Positions 25,127-33,516 of a DNA stretch of 64,000 bases are shown piece after piece. Within the stretch, counting starts at the first letter, position 1, and each line of letters begins with the position of its first letter. The stretch is from Deltaproteobacteria bacterium (GTDB lineage Bacteria; Desulfobacterota; Desulfuromonadia; Desulfuromonadales; Geopsychrobacteraceae), in the NCBI GenBank assembly GCA_024280485.1, contig JAJRQB010000030.1:1-64000 (forward strand), written 5' to 3'. Made by a program: the position numbers and the translations under genes. The notes beneath the pieces are model-generated. The model did no database searches and was not told where the DNA came from. It saw only the letters and a program-made list of their open reading frames with translations.

Positions 25127-27064
25127 TCAGCCACCAAACGCATCCTGGACGTCTTCAAGAGACGAATGTGCCGTCGTCGGCGGTAGTCGCATGGCGAGGG
25201 CGGTTTGGTCCTCTGGCGCAATCATCGCCGGGTCCAGCCACATCACCACGTAGCCCCCGACGGCTCCTGCTCCGAAGCCCGGCGCGAAGATCAGGGACCG
25301 TTTGCTGATTGCCCCTTCGAAAATGGAGTCTGCCATCGCGATTGGGATACTTGCCGCGGAGGCATTGCCGACCTCGGCGATGTTGAAGTAGATGTCCTTG
25401 GCATCGATCCCCTGGGGTTCGGCGATTTCTATAATCATGTTCTTGTTGGCTTGATGGGGCACAATCGTATCGATGTCGTTGATAAGCTTTCCGTCCCCTT
25501 TCAAACCCTTGAGCTCGGTGAGCTCGTTAATCATCTGGCTCAGGTAGCGCTTGACCAACGCCTTGACCTCGGGGCCATACACCGTGATGTCGTTATCAAA
25601 GTCATAGTTCGGCCAGATAATGGAGTTCACCTGACTGAAAGGCCCGCTTGCATAGGTCTGGACCACCTCGATATCACGCTTACCCTCTGTGGGCGCGAGC
25701 ACGACAGCAGCAGCTCCGTCGCCAAAGATCATGCGCGATGGTCGCGCATTGCCGATCTTGTCCGAAAACTTCTCGGCCAGCACCAGCAGAACCGGACGTT
25801 CAACCTCCCGCATCAGACGGATCGCTTCGGCAATGCCATAGGGGAAGCCGGCGCAGGCGGCGACGATGTCGGCCGAGCAATGGGTCTGCATGATGCCCAG
25901 TTGGCCCGAGAGCCAGGTGGCGGTCGAGGGGATCAGGCGGTTCGAGGTGCAGGAGCAGAACAGGACCGCGCCGATCTCCTCGGGCCCGCGACCAGCATGC
26001 TTCATTGCAGCTCGTGCCGCCTCGAGGGCGATGTTCTCGAGTGGCTCAGCTGTATAGCGGCGCCGCTCGATGCCGGTTTTGTCCGTGATATCCTGCGCGC
26101 TCATCGGCGACCAGGTTGGTGGTGAATTCCTCACAACATCATCGTTAGTACAGATGATCTCCCCCTTGCGGATTGCCAGCGCCTCAATCTTCGGTTGGAT
26201 CGGTGAGGCATCATCGATCACCACTGGTTGCAGCGGTCTCACCGGTGCGACGGCCGGGGTTGGCGTCGGGGTCAGCGACTTGTGTGTGGTTCCGCTCTTC
26301 ACGCGGTTGATGAAGTCGAGGACGCCGCGGTTTTTCGGATGGAACAGCACGACGACGTCGTCATCCTCCATCTCGGCAAAAGATTTCAATCTGGCCTGGC
26401 TGCGCTCCCAGGGGTGCTGATTGTGAAGCACCATAGCCCACCGCCGCAACGCTTCAAGCTCGGGTTGTCCCTCTGCAACATCAAGAATTTCGTCGATGCT
26501 GTAGTGGCGGTGATCGGGATTGTAATCTGTAAGAACGCTGGTCTTGGCATCTGCGGTGGTGAGCGCTTCCGCTATCGTTGCCTTGATTGGTGGGAGTGAA
26601 GAGGCCTTATAGAGTTTGTTGGAGAAACAATCGAACAGTGTACCGAACAAACTCTCCTCGGCCGCCTGGTCCCACTTGGCCGGCAATTCCCCAAAAGCCT
26701 TGAGAACACTGGCAGATTTTGCCTCGCGATCCTCCCTGGGTTGTAAAAGAGGAACGAAGACATCGTTGCGGGTTCGCGGGACATCCCGCCAGCGCGTTGG
26801 CCGCTTGTCGTACATCGCCAGCGCGAAACGGTTGGCCCAGAACAGGTGCAAGCCTATATCGCGCAACAGGTCATAGCGCGTCTTATAGCTTCCGGCCGCG
26901 GCCCGCGCAGCTATCTCGATGCCGGTTGGAGCTTTGACCTCGAAGTCGCGGCGAATGATGGCCTTCAACTGGTCGAGATCGGAGATAATCGAGAAATCGA
27001 GCTCGACGAAAATGCTCGAGGGAAACACCAGCCTGCCGTGCTTATTCAATCGAAACGGTTTCAT
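25127..27064 (-). CDS. KAS III-like condensing enzyme fused to an unknown N-terminal domain
   Basis: A 645-aa two-domain protein. Residues 1-257 match no family I recognise (hydrophilic, Trp/Arg-rich, e.g. YDKRPTRWRDVPRTRNDVF). A Pro/Thr linker (TPTPTPAVAPVRP, about 265-278) leads to a complete KAS III domain from about 295. Its triad is intact: Cys404 in VAACAGFPYG, His537 in VPHQANKN and Asn567 in VGNASAAS. The enzyme would condense an acyl-CoA primer with a malonyl thioester. Its gene starts at the TAATG junction of the upstream 187-aa gene, so the two are coupled. With carboxylase and phaB next, an acetoacetyl-CoA synthase role (NphT7-like) is possible but unproven. Confidence 0.82.
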   Translation of the reverse strand: MKPFRLNKHGRLVFPSSIFVELDFSIISDLDQLKAIIRRDFEVKAPTGIEIAARAAAGSYKTRYDLLRDIGLHLFWANRFALAMYDKRPTRWRDVPRTRNDVFVPLLQPREDREAKSASVLKAFGELPAKWDQAAEESLFGTLFDCFSNKLYKASSLPPIKATIAEALTTADAKTSVLTDYNPDHRHYSIDEILDVAEGQPELEALRRWAMVLHNQHPWERSQARLKSFAEMEDDDVVVLFHPKNRGVLDFINRVKSGTTHKSLTPTPTPAVAPVRPLQPVVIDDASPIQPKIEALAIRKGEIICTNDDVVRNSPPTWSPMSAQDITDKTGIERRRYTAEPLENIALEAARAAMKHAGRGPEEIGAVLFCSCTSNRLIPSTATWLSGQLGIMQTHCSADIVAACAGFPYGIAEAIRLMREVERPVLLVLAEKFSDKIGNARPSRMIFGDGAAAVVLAPTEGKRDIEVVQTYASGPFSQVNSIIWPNYDFDNDITVYGPEVKALVKRYLSQMINELTELKGLKGDGKLINDIDTIVPHQANKNMIIEIAEPQGIDAKDIYFNIAEVGNASAASIPIAMADSIFEGAISKRSLIFAPGFGAGAVGGYVVMWLDPAMIAPEDQTALAMRLPPTTAHSSLEDVQDAFGG

Positions 27065-27627
27065 TAGGGTTCCTCCTTTATTGACGGCGGAGAAGATATG
27101 TTTGCACCTGCGGCGCTTGCATCCACCCTCCCCGCGAATTTTCGCCCGAAATCCAACTTGTCTTCCTGAATGTCAGATTCTTCGACGACTATAATTCCCA
27201 AAGTAATTTCATCGACAGACCTGGCACCCCACTCAGGGGACAGATGTGCTGGCAGGTCTTCTTTCCGCGAAAAAAAAATTGAACGGCGAGGCTCTGGATA
27301 GCTTGATAGCCAGCAGGGGGGGGTAAGTGGGACCCTTTTAACATTGAAATGTGATCGTTTAATCTGGTGAATTAATAAGCCGTCACGATCAGTTTGACCA
27401 GGTTGGGGCATAACTTGACTGGGGCGTATAGTCGCCCCTTTACTAACGAGGTAGCTGCCGTCCTGATGCAAAATAAGGTTCATATGCATCGCTAAATCTA
27501 TACAGGTCTGCTCGGCCTTATCTGATTTGAGTTTGTCGACGACAAGGCGGAGATAAATCTGATTAAAAGAGGGTCTTCCGATCGATCTAATTCCGGCAAA
27601 GCCAACATTGATAGAAAGTTTTTCCAT
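27064..27627 (-). CDS. Uncharacterised protein coupled to the two-domain KAS III gene
   Basis: A 187-aa soluble protein I do not recognise. It begins with a beta-rich stretch (MEKLSINVGFAGIRSIGRP), has no signal peptide or transmembrane helix, and ends in a disordered-looking, Ser/Pro/Ala tail (AGANISSPPSIKEEP). The stop overlaps the next start by one base (TAATG), which argues for a functional partnership with the KAS III protein. An ATG start follows GGGGGGAC. Roles as an acyl-chain carrier, tether or subunit are only guesses. Confidence 0.65.
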   Translation of the reverse strand: MEKLSINVGFAGIRSIGRPSFNQIYLRLVVDKLKSDKAEQTCIDLAMHMNLILHQDGSYLVSKGATIRPSQVMPQPGQTDRDGLLIHQIKRSHFNVKRVPLTPPCWLSSYPEPRRSIFFSRKEDLPAHLSPEWGARSVDEITLGIIVVEESDIQEDKLDFGRKFAGRVDASAAGANISSPPSIKEEP

Positions 27628-28424
27628 AGACAGTCCCCCCTATACGCTATTTCACGTAAAACTGTATTTTGCTGATTGATAATTTCATTCTAAAATTAAT
27701 AATTACATATCCATTGACGAGTTCCTCCAGTGTCCTGTTTATCCCAATCTAACATTCTAATGAGTTGGTAATTTAAGTATAATAACTGTGTTTAAAAATT
27801 CAACTTTCTGTCATGGAAAAATCAAAAATAATAGCTTGGGCTCATCGTAATAGCGGACATTTGGGCGATTCAAATGTTCAGCAATTAAAACAAAGGGGAT
27901 CCCTACTTGCTCTCCTAGACCTGCAATTGCAGCCTGTATAGTCATGAATTGTAGATATAAATCCAGTCTATTCTAAAAAACTTAATCCTCGGCTTATCAC
28001 CTGAATAAAATCATGTTCTACGTCAATTCAACATGAAAGGAACGGCAGGAAATGTCAACAAGAAATTAAATACCAGTGAATTATTTTATTTTCGATAAAA
28101 AATGGGTTAGTTGGAGTGTACAGACCTTGTCGAGGGCAGCTCGCAGGTGAGTCGTACAACTTTAAATAATATCAATAATTGGACCAGGCCTTTTTGTAAA
28201 GGCCAACGACAGCCGTGCCGCAAAGGCCCAGGTTGTGTAGCTGGGTGACCTTGGCCCCTTGTCCCAATCGGCCTGGCCGCTCAACTGCCAGACCAGTTCG
28301 GAGCACTGGGCACCAGCCCGGTGGCATCGATCGGGGGCCTTTGGGGCATCAGTCCGCCCGAGGGGGTATGTCGGCGCTAATCACCCTGCGGGGATCTTCC
28401 CGTCTGGTTTCGGTAAGGAGGTTT
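27628..28424. other. Gene-free, A/T-rich intergenic region
   Basis: About 800 bp without a credible gene. The first 550 bp are A/T-rich and probably contain the promoter of the minus-strand 187-aa gene. The part at 28200-28420 is G/C-rich and translates on the plus strand into a coding-like stretch (LPDQFGALGTSPVASIGG, then a stop), possibly a decayed gene fragment that I cannot identify. Confidence 0.4.
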
Positions 28425-28607
28425 TTAGGAGGTAACCAGACTTCCGTAGCGACAGGAGGTGAAGGATTGCCCCTTCCTGAGCCCTTCCACGGTAGCTTCA
28501 ATCATGTCTCCCAGTTCCTCCAGCCACTGGTCATTCGGTACATCCAAGCCAGTATGGCTCTTGTTGTTTTTTTGACAATATCCACAAAAACAACTCTCTG
28601 ATTGCAT
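28425..28607 (-). CDS. Small Cys-motif protein downstream of the thiolase gene
   Basis: A 60-aa ORF too short to appear on its own in the track (embedded in the 123-aa ORF 28425-28796). It has its own ATG with AGGGAG and a 7-base A-run spacer. The N-terminus carries CFCGYC, a possible metal or redox site, followed by an acidic helix (WLEELGDMIEATVEGL). It follows the SCP-x-like thiolase gene on the same strand after 118 bp. It is not the DUF35 zinc-ribbon partner usual for such thiolases. Function unknown. Confidence 0.45.
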   Translation of the reverse strand: MQSESCFCGYCQKNNKSHTGLDVPNDQWLEELGDMIEATVEGLRKGQSFTSCRYGSLVTS

Positions 28608-28725
28608 TTTTTTCTCCCTGTTTGTGGTCTTCCTTCTCCCGATATGCCGGCTGTTCGTGTCGCGGCCAACCGACCAGCAGGCTGGCATGGTCTCAAGGAG
28701 AGGTCGTTTAATCGGTTTTCTATAC

Positions 28726-29898
28726 TTATGCGCAGCGCTGCAGAATATGGCTGACGACGGTGGCGCCGGTTCCGCCGATATTCTGGACCAGAGCAAACTC
28801 TGGATCCGGCACCTGGTTTTCGCCAGCGGTACCGGTCAGCTGCATATAGGTTTCGACCAGCTGATAGACCCCGGTGGCGCCAACCGGGTGGCCGCGCGAC
28901 TTGAGACCGCCCATGGTTGAGATGGGCAGCTTGCCTCTACGTGAGATCTCCCCTTGCTTGCCGAAATGAACCCCTTTGCCCTTTTCGGCGAAGCCCGCGG
29001 CCTCAAGACTCAGGGTGGTAATAATGGTGTAGGCATCGTGCAGCTCGAAGATATCAACATCTGCGTTCTTAATGCCAGCCTGCTCCAGGGCCCTGCGCGT
29101 GGAAATTGCCACACCATCCAGCTCCAGCATTGCGCGGCGGGAATCCAGCGCGAGCGAGTCGGTACCGATGGCCGACCCGGCCACCTTGATCATGGGCAGA
29201 CCCTTGTGCTGCGCGGCCCGGGCGACCTCCTCCGTCGCTAGGATAACCGCTGCCGCACCATCGCATACGGGAGGTGCATCAAACAGCTTGACCGGATCGG
29301 CCAGCATTCTTGAGTTAAGGTAGGTCTCCATATCGAGCTTCTTATGCAGAAATCCTATGGGATTACTCAGACCGTTGTCATGGGCGGTGATCGCAAAATG
29401 ACCGAAATCCTCAGCAGTCACCCCGTAGGTCTCCATGTAGAGCTTCATGAGTCTTGCATTCAACGAAATGAAGCATTCGCCCTTGACCCCCTCAAGTTCC
29501 CAGTCAGCGGCTGTTGCCAGGGCGGCTGTCGTATCTTCGAGGGTTGAATGGGTCATGCGCTCAATGCCGCTGACAACCACGGCATCGTGATAGCCGCCTC
29601 CCACGCTCATGACCCCCCAGCGTGCCGCTGCCGCACCAGAGGAGCAGGCCGACTCAACCGTCGCAGCTTCAATGCCTCTCAGGCCCGCAACGTCTGCAAT
29701 CAAGGCTCCCAGTTGCTGTTGCTGTGCCAGTCTGCCTGCGGTCATATTGCCGGTAATGAGCATGCCGAGCTGTTTCCGCTCAATTCCCGCGTGATCAATC
29801 GCCTTGCCTATGGCCTCCGCAGCCATATAGCGACCGCGAATGCCGGCGTTTTTGGTGATTTTGGTCTGGCCTATGCCTATCAAATACACGTCTCTCAT
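28726..29898 (-). CDS. SCP-x/lipid-transfer-type thiolase
   Basis: A 390-aa thiolase-superfamily protein of the SCP2-thiolase branch, recognised by the start MRDVYLIGIGQTKITKN and ELHDAYTI. The nucleophile Cys is in VESACSSGAAA and a conserved His in SRGHPVGATG. These enzymes act on acyl-CoA or as condensing/lyase enzymes, often with a DUF35 OB-fold partner, which is absent here. The gene lies just downstream of phaB2 on the same strand (41 bp), so the two may form a transcript that makes and reduces a 3-ketoacyl-CoA. Whether the activity is biosynthetic or degradative is open. Confidence 0.85.
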   Translation of the reverse strand: MRDVYLIGIGQTKITKNAGIRGRYMAAEAIGKAIDHAGIERKQLGMLITGNMTAGRLAQQQQLGALIADVAGLRGIEAATVESACSSGAAAARWGVMSVGGGYHDAVVVSGIERMTHSTLEDTTAALATAADWELEGVKGECFISLNARLMKLYMETYGVTAEDFGHFAITAHDNGLSNPIGFLHKKLDMETYLNSRMLADPVKLFDAPPVCDGAAAVILATEEVARAAQHKGLPMIKVAGSAIGTDSLALDSRRAMLELDGVAISTRRALEQAGIKNADVDIFELHDAYTIITTLSLEAAGFAEKGKGVHFGKQGEISRRGKLPISTMGGLKSRGHPVGATGVYQLVETYMQLTGTAGENQVPDPEFALVQNIGGTGATVVSHILQRCA

Positions 29899-29939
29899 AC
29901 TTGCTCCTTGTTACCCAAAAAATGAGACAGAGTTATGGC

Positions 29940-30683
29940 TCACAACATGTAAATCCCGCCATTCAGGTTGAGGCATTGACCCGTCATATATTCACTTTCG
30001 CAGATAAAAAGGACCCCTTTGGAGATCTCCTCGGGGGCACCTAGTTTCTTCATGGGAACCTGGGCAATGATTGCTTCTTTAACGTTCTCCGGCATGGCAT
30101 TGACCATCTCCGTGGCAATATAGCCCGGGCAGATACAATTGACGGTGACTCCTCCTCTTGCAGTTTCCAGCGCCAGCGACTTACTGAAGCCGATCAACCC
30201 TGCTTTAGCCGCGGCATAGTTCGCCTGGCCAAACCCGCCTGATTGACCGATAACCGAACTGATATTGATAATTCGGCCGTACTTTTGCTCAAGCATGGAC
30301 GGCAGGGCGATTTTGCAGGTGTTGAAAGCTGAAGACAGGTTGGTGTCGATGACTTTATGCCATTCTTCAAAAGACATTTTCTTAAAAGTTTTGTCTCGGG
30401 TAATTCCGGCATTGTTGACCAGGATATCGATCTTTCCAAAATCACCTAATACCTTCTCGATGAATACTTTGGTCGCTTCGGCTTCAGAGATGTCGGCTTG
30501 CAGTGCAATGGCCGAACCTCCCATGGTCTTGATTTCTTCTACAACTGCTTGCGCTTTTTCATGACTGTGGTTGTAGTTGATAATCACCGTTGCGCCTTCT
30601 CTGCCAAGCCCTTTGGCAATGGCAGCACCGATCCCCCTTGAGCCACCAGTAACGACAGCAATCTTTCCTGTTAAATTAGCCAT
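29940..30683 (-). CDS. phaB: Acetoacetyl-CoA reductase PhaB, copy 2 (recent duplicate)
   Basis: A 247-aa SDR reductase differing from copy 1 at about 30 positions by hand count (about 88% identity), with TGGSRGIG, NNAG and YAAAKAG intact. Differences cluster around residues 40-60 (HSHEKAQAVVEEIKTMGGS), while the catalytic core is nearly unchanged, which suggests selection for activity. The upstream DNA is also homologous to that of copy 1 and includes a remnant of the carboxylase 3' end. The likely role is the same reduction, or one on a ketoacyl-CoA made by the adjacent thiolase. Confidence 0.9.
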   Translation of the reverse strand: MANLTGKIAVVTGGSRGIGAAIAKGLGREGATVIINYNHSHEKAQAVVEEIKTMGGSAIALQADISEAEATKVFIEKVLGDFGKIDILVNNAGITRDKTFKKMSFEEWHKVIDTNLSSAFNTCKIALPSMLEQKYGRIINISSVIGQSGGFGQANYAAAKAGLIGFSKSLALETARGGVTVNCICPGYIATEMVNAMPENVKEAIIAQVPMKKLGAPEEISKGVLFICESEYMTGQCLNLNGGIYML

Positions 30684-30826
30684 TTTAATTTCCTCCTCCG
30701 GATCTATATTGTTTAGTTGGTCGTTAGTTAGTATTTTTTTTCGCAGCCCATGTCACGCTGAATCAGAAATTTTTCAACATTAGCGTCAGACTCAAGGAAA
30801 CCCTGTCCACTTCGACTTAAAAAGAC

Positions 30827-30856
30827 TCAGGCCACCTTGATGACGAAAGGAAGATC
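30827..30856 (-). pseudogene. Remnant of carboxylase C-terminus upstream of phaB2
   Basis: The minus strand reads DLPFVIKVA-stop, against DLLFVIKEAV-stop at the end of the 1523-aa carboxylase. It has the same spacing relative to phaB as in copy 1 (stop 143 bp before the start in both). Homology ends abruptly upstream. The fragment shows the direction of the duplication: the carboxylase-phaB locus is the source. Confidence 0.75.
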
Positions 30857-30875
30857 TGTATATTTCGATAAACAA

Positions 30876-30895
30876 GTATACTGCATACTGTATAC
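30876..30895. promoter_or_regulatory. Repeated GTATAC half-sites (candidate operator)
   Basis: GTATAC occurs at 30876 and 30890 in an imperfect 20-bp palindrome (GTATACTGCATACTGTATAC). Such sites are typical of GntR-type regulators. It is about 190 bp upstream of phaB2, just outside the duplicated segment, so it could give copy 2 a different control. The rest of 30896-31239 shows nothing supportable. Confidence 0.3.
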
Positions 30896-31239
30896 AATAT
30901 GCGGCTGAATCTGGCCACTATAGTCTAATTTTCGCCACCATTGAAAGGTAAAAATATCGCTAAATCGTTTTCAGCGTAGTTTTTCATGTCTTGGGAAATG
31001 ATTTTCTGTGGCCCAATACCCACCTTAACTATCTGATTTTATGGGAGGTTATTGCAGGGGTGGTGCAAAAAGGTAAGGCAAAAAGGGAGAAAGACAGGGC
31101 AAGGTGCGTTCGAAAAAATCAGATTAAATACGTAAAGAAATATAGCGCTGGACTCAGCGATTCAAGATCTTTTTGACAGATCACCTCAGGGCGAATGATG
31201 AGAGGTTTTTGGAAAGTTTGAGCTGTAGGATTTCATTGG

Positions 31240-31386
31240 TCGCTGGTGGCGGGACAGGCCAGCGCCATCGAGCTGAAATTTGTCTTTCCTGATCTGGGAC
31301 CGATCGGCATCGAGAATGCCTACGTCGTGACCGAGTCCGGGGGTGAAAAGCTCAGCCCACTGTCGGATGAACTGGTCAGCGTTTAA
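31240..31386 (+). pseudogene. 3' fragment of an M24-family metallopeptidase gene
   Basis: A 48-codon open stretch ending in TAA translates to a sequence typical of the C-terminus of creatinase/prolidase-like M24 peptidases (LGPIGIENAYVVTESGGEKL). No start or upstream part exists, so this is a relic. It marks DNA loss next to the phaB2 duplication. Confidence 0.6.
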
Positions 31387-31719
31387 CTTAAATTCAGGGC
31401 TATCCGGGAATCAACAATTTAAAGGTCACCACGCAAGCCGCATCACCACCTTTTCGCACACTTCCTACCGACCAAGTCTGATTTCATCAACCCGCCGCTA
31501 GCCTGCCACTTCAGGCACCAATCTGTGAAAACGGTCGATCAGTCCTTCTCGAAAGTGAAACCCAGTTTTTACAAAAATTGGATATTGATCTTCTTAAGGG
31601 GATATAACGGCTTTATGATACACAGCTTAAGGTATTTTTTTACATTCAATGTGGGCTGAAAATTCAAGCAGTTAAGTTTGTTTCGCCTGTCGATTCAGCG
31701 TTTTGCATACGGTTTACGG
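31387..31719. other. Gene-free spacer upstream of the transporter
   Basis: About 330 bp between the M24 relic and the transporter promoter. No ORF, repeat or structured element could be supported here. Confidence 0.5.
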
Positions 31720-31747
31720 TTGACATGTTTTTAAAACAGAATATTAT
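31720..31747 (+). promoter_or_regulatory. Sigma-70 promoter of the membrane transporter gene
   Basis: TTGACA, a 16-bp spacer and TATTAT. It predicts a leader of roughly 130 nt before the ATG at 31885. Confidence 0.6.
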
Positions 31748-31754
31748 ATCCCCG

Positions 31755-31816
31755 ATTCGCCGACCATGCAGGGCATTTTTTACCATAAGTTGGCCGAGGC
31801 AGATAGTAAGGCGAAT
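31755..31816 (+). promoter_or_regulatory. Possible structured 5' leader
   Basis: ATTCGCC (31755-31761) can pair with GGCGAAT (31810-31816), closing a 48-nt interior just after the predicted transcription start. The 3' strand is followed by AAAA. The interior does not match a riboswitch class I know. Confidence 0.25.
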
Positions 31817-31884
31817 AAAATACCGTTTAGCGATTAGTGAGTTGCCGAGACCGCAGATATAAACCCGTTTAGATTGGAGTTGTC

Positions 31885-33303
31885 ATGCCGTTTGCTTTGT
31901 ACAAAAGAAAAGATGGTGAAGAGCAACCGTTTTGGAAATTTGGTCCATTCAAACTAAGGTTGCCTTTCGTTCACTACAAACTTGAAACAGTCGAAGCTGT
32001 TCAGGCTTTGGTGCTTTTTGTGGTTGGACTCGCCATGATCCCATGGTTGGAAAAACACCTGGGGATTCCTTTTGAAGCTGCGCTTGCTTACACCTTCGTC
32101 TGTAACTTCGCCTGGTTGATTCCAACCTTCCTCGGCGTTCCTTTTGTGCCGGGCTGGATCACCGCCGGAATCCCGATCATCATCATGAACATCAGCCAGT
32201 ACGGTCCGGGCCCTGATGCGATTAAGGCTCTGGTCGCTATTCAAATCATGGTCGCCGCGATTTTCCTGATCCTGGGTATCACCAAGCTGAGTAGTAAAAT
32301 CGTCAATAACATCCCGGGCTCAATTAAGGCCGGAATTCTGATAGGTGCCGGGATGGCCGCCTTTATGGGTGAGATTAAGGTTGGTGGTCGGCTCAGTAAT
32401 GATCCGATCTCCATCGGGATTGCGGCGCTGATCTGTTTCTATATGCTGTTCTCCCTGTCGTTCTTAAGGTTAAAGCAGAAGTATAAAATTGCGGCGACCC
32501 TTTCCAAATACGGGATGGTTCCGGCGATGTTGATCGCTATAGCGATCGGGGTTGCAGTCGGTGAGTTTCCCGCACCGAATATCGAGTTTGGCATTACCCG
32601 ACCTGACTTTCAGCTCATGTGGCAGTACCTGCCCTGGACGATCGGTTTCCCTGGACTTGAGTTTTACATCAATGGTGCCGCAACTGCGGTGGCGGCTTAT
32701 ATTATCGCCTTTGGTGATGTCATCGTCGGATCCGCTCTGGTTGAGAGTGCCAACAAAGAGGACAGAAATGATGAAATCATCGATACCTGCGCCGACCGAA
32801 TTCATATTGCAACCGGGATTCGCAACCTGATCCACGCCTTTTTCGCACCCTATATCGGGCTTGCCGGGCCTATCTATACTGCGGTCACCGCGACAGTTGC
32901 CGACCGCTACCGTAACGGCAGAAAAGCCATGGATTCCATCTATAGTGGCGCGGGCACCTTTTGGCTGGTTGGCCTGTTTGCGATGTTCATGTTGCCCCTG
33001 GTGACATTCTTCAAGCCTTTCCTGCCGATCAGTCTGTCTTTGACGATGTTTGTTACTGGGTACCTCTGTTTGGTCGATGGATTTAAAGAAGCCAGAGATC
33101 CGGTCCAGGCCGGGGTTGCTTGTACCATGGGCGTTGTCTTGGCCACCCATGGCGCCGCTTATGGCATCGGCATCGGGATTCTTTTCCATATCTTACTGGA
33201 AAGAAAGTTTCACGCTCATAATCATCCGGAAGAGGGGATTGTCGCTCCTGAAGTGGAAGTCGGCATTCCCCATAATGCTGAGCCGATGAAAAAAGCAAGT
33301 TAA
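31885..33303 (+). CDS. Polytopic membrane transporter, possibly NCS2/SulP-like
   Basis: A 472-aa integral membrane protein with about 12-13 hydrophobic segments and a roughly 45-residue hydrophilic N-terminus. Features such as NIPGSIKAGILIGAGMAAF, AYIIAFGDVIVGSALVESAN and FAPYIGLAGPIYTAVTAT recall the 7+7 inverted-repeat fold of nucleobase (NCS2) and SulP transporters, but the similarity is by eye and weak. It has ATG after GGAG, a sigma-70 promoter with a long leader, and no operon partner. The substrate is unknown. Confidence 0.6.
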   Translation: MPFALYKRKDGEEQPFWKFGPFKLRLPFVHYKLETVEAVQALVLFVVGLAMIPWLEKHLGIPFEAALAYTFVCNFAWLIPTFLGVPFVPGWITAGIPIIIMNISQYGPGPDAIKALVAIQIMVAAIFLILGITKLSSKIVNNIPGSIKAGILIGAGMAAFMGEIKVGGRLSNDPISIGIAALICFYMLFSLSFLRLKQKYKIAATLSKYGMVPAMLIAIAIGVAVGEFPAPNIEFGITRPDFQLMWQYLPWTIGFPGLEFYINGAATAVAAYIIAFGDVIVGSALVESANKEDRNDEIIDTCADRIHIATGIRNLIHAFFAPYIGLAGPIYTAVTATVADRYRNGRKAMDSIYSGAGTFWLVGLFAMFMLPLVTFFKPFLPISLSLTMFVTGYLCLVDGFKEARDPVQAGVACTMGVVLATHGAAYGIGIGILFHILLERKFHAHNHPEEGIVAPEVEVGIPHNAEPMKKAS

Positions 33304-33439
33304 TCAGGGTTGCAAAAAAGGGGACAATCTAATTGCCGCAGGAGAGCCTGTCCTCTGTCCTCGACTCGCACAACAATGCTTAAGTGAGAAGCCGACATCT
33401 TAGCTGGCGAGGTATTTTAAGCGCATATCCTATCAAACA

Positions 33440-33474
33440 TCAGGGCGTGACCTGTCTTCCAGGTTGCGCCCTGA
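33440..33474. terminator. Terminator hairpin between convergent genes
   Basis: TCAGGGCG-tg-ACCTG / CAGGT-tg-CGCCCTGA stem with a small internal loop and TCTTC apex, in the 213-bp gap between the transporter (+) and yceI-like (-) genes. No strong T-run follows, but it may serve both directions. Confidence 0.55.
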
Positions 33475-33516
33475 GTTATTTCAGTCTCCCTAGGAGACCA
33501 TCTCATCAACAGACTC

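Larger units (their letters stand above)
29940..30856 (-). repeat. Duplicated segment homologous to 19476-20395
   Basis: Homology covers phaB and about 170 bp upstream of it, including the matching tracts CACGCTGAAT, GTCAGACTCAA and GACTCAG, and stops inside the carboxylase C-terminal codons. The two copies are in the same orientation about 10 kb apart, so they could recombine and delete the carboxylase/KAS III block. Confidence 0.75.

Noticed and set aside
25205-26125. 306-aa plus-strand ORF
   Set aside because: Antisense shadow of the KAS III domain (active-site Cys, His and Asn are on the minus strand).
29940-30683. phaB2 as an assembly duplicate of phaB1
   Set aside because: About 30 amino acid differences and a different upstream end show two real, diverged copies.
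30991-31176. 61-aa plus-strand ORF in the decayed region
   Set aside because: Low-complexity Lys/Arg-rich translation, no RBS, no similarity recognised.
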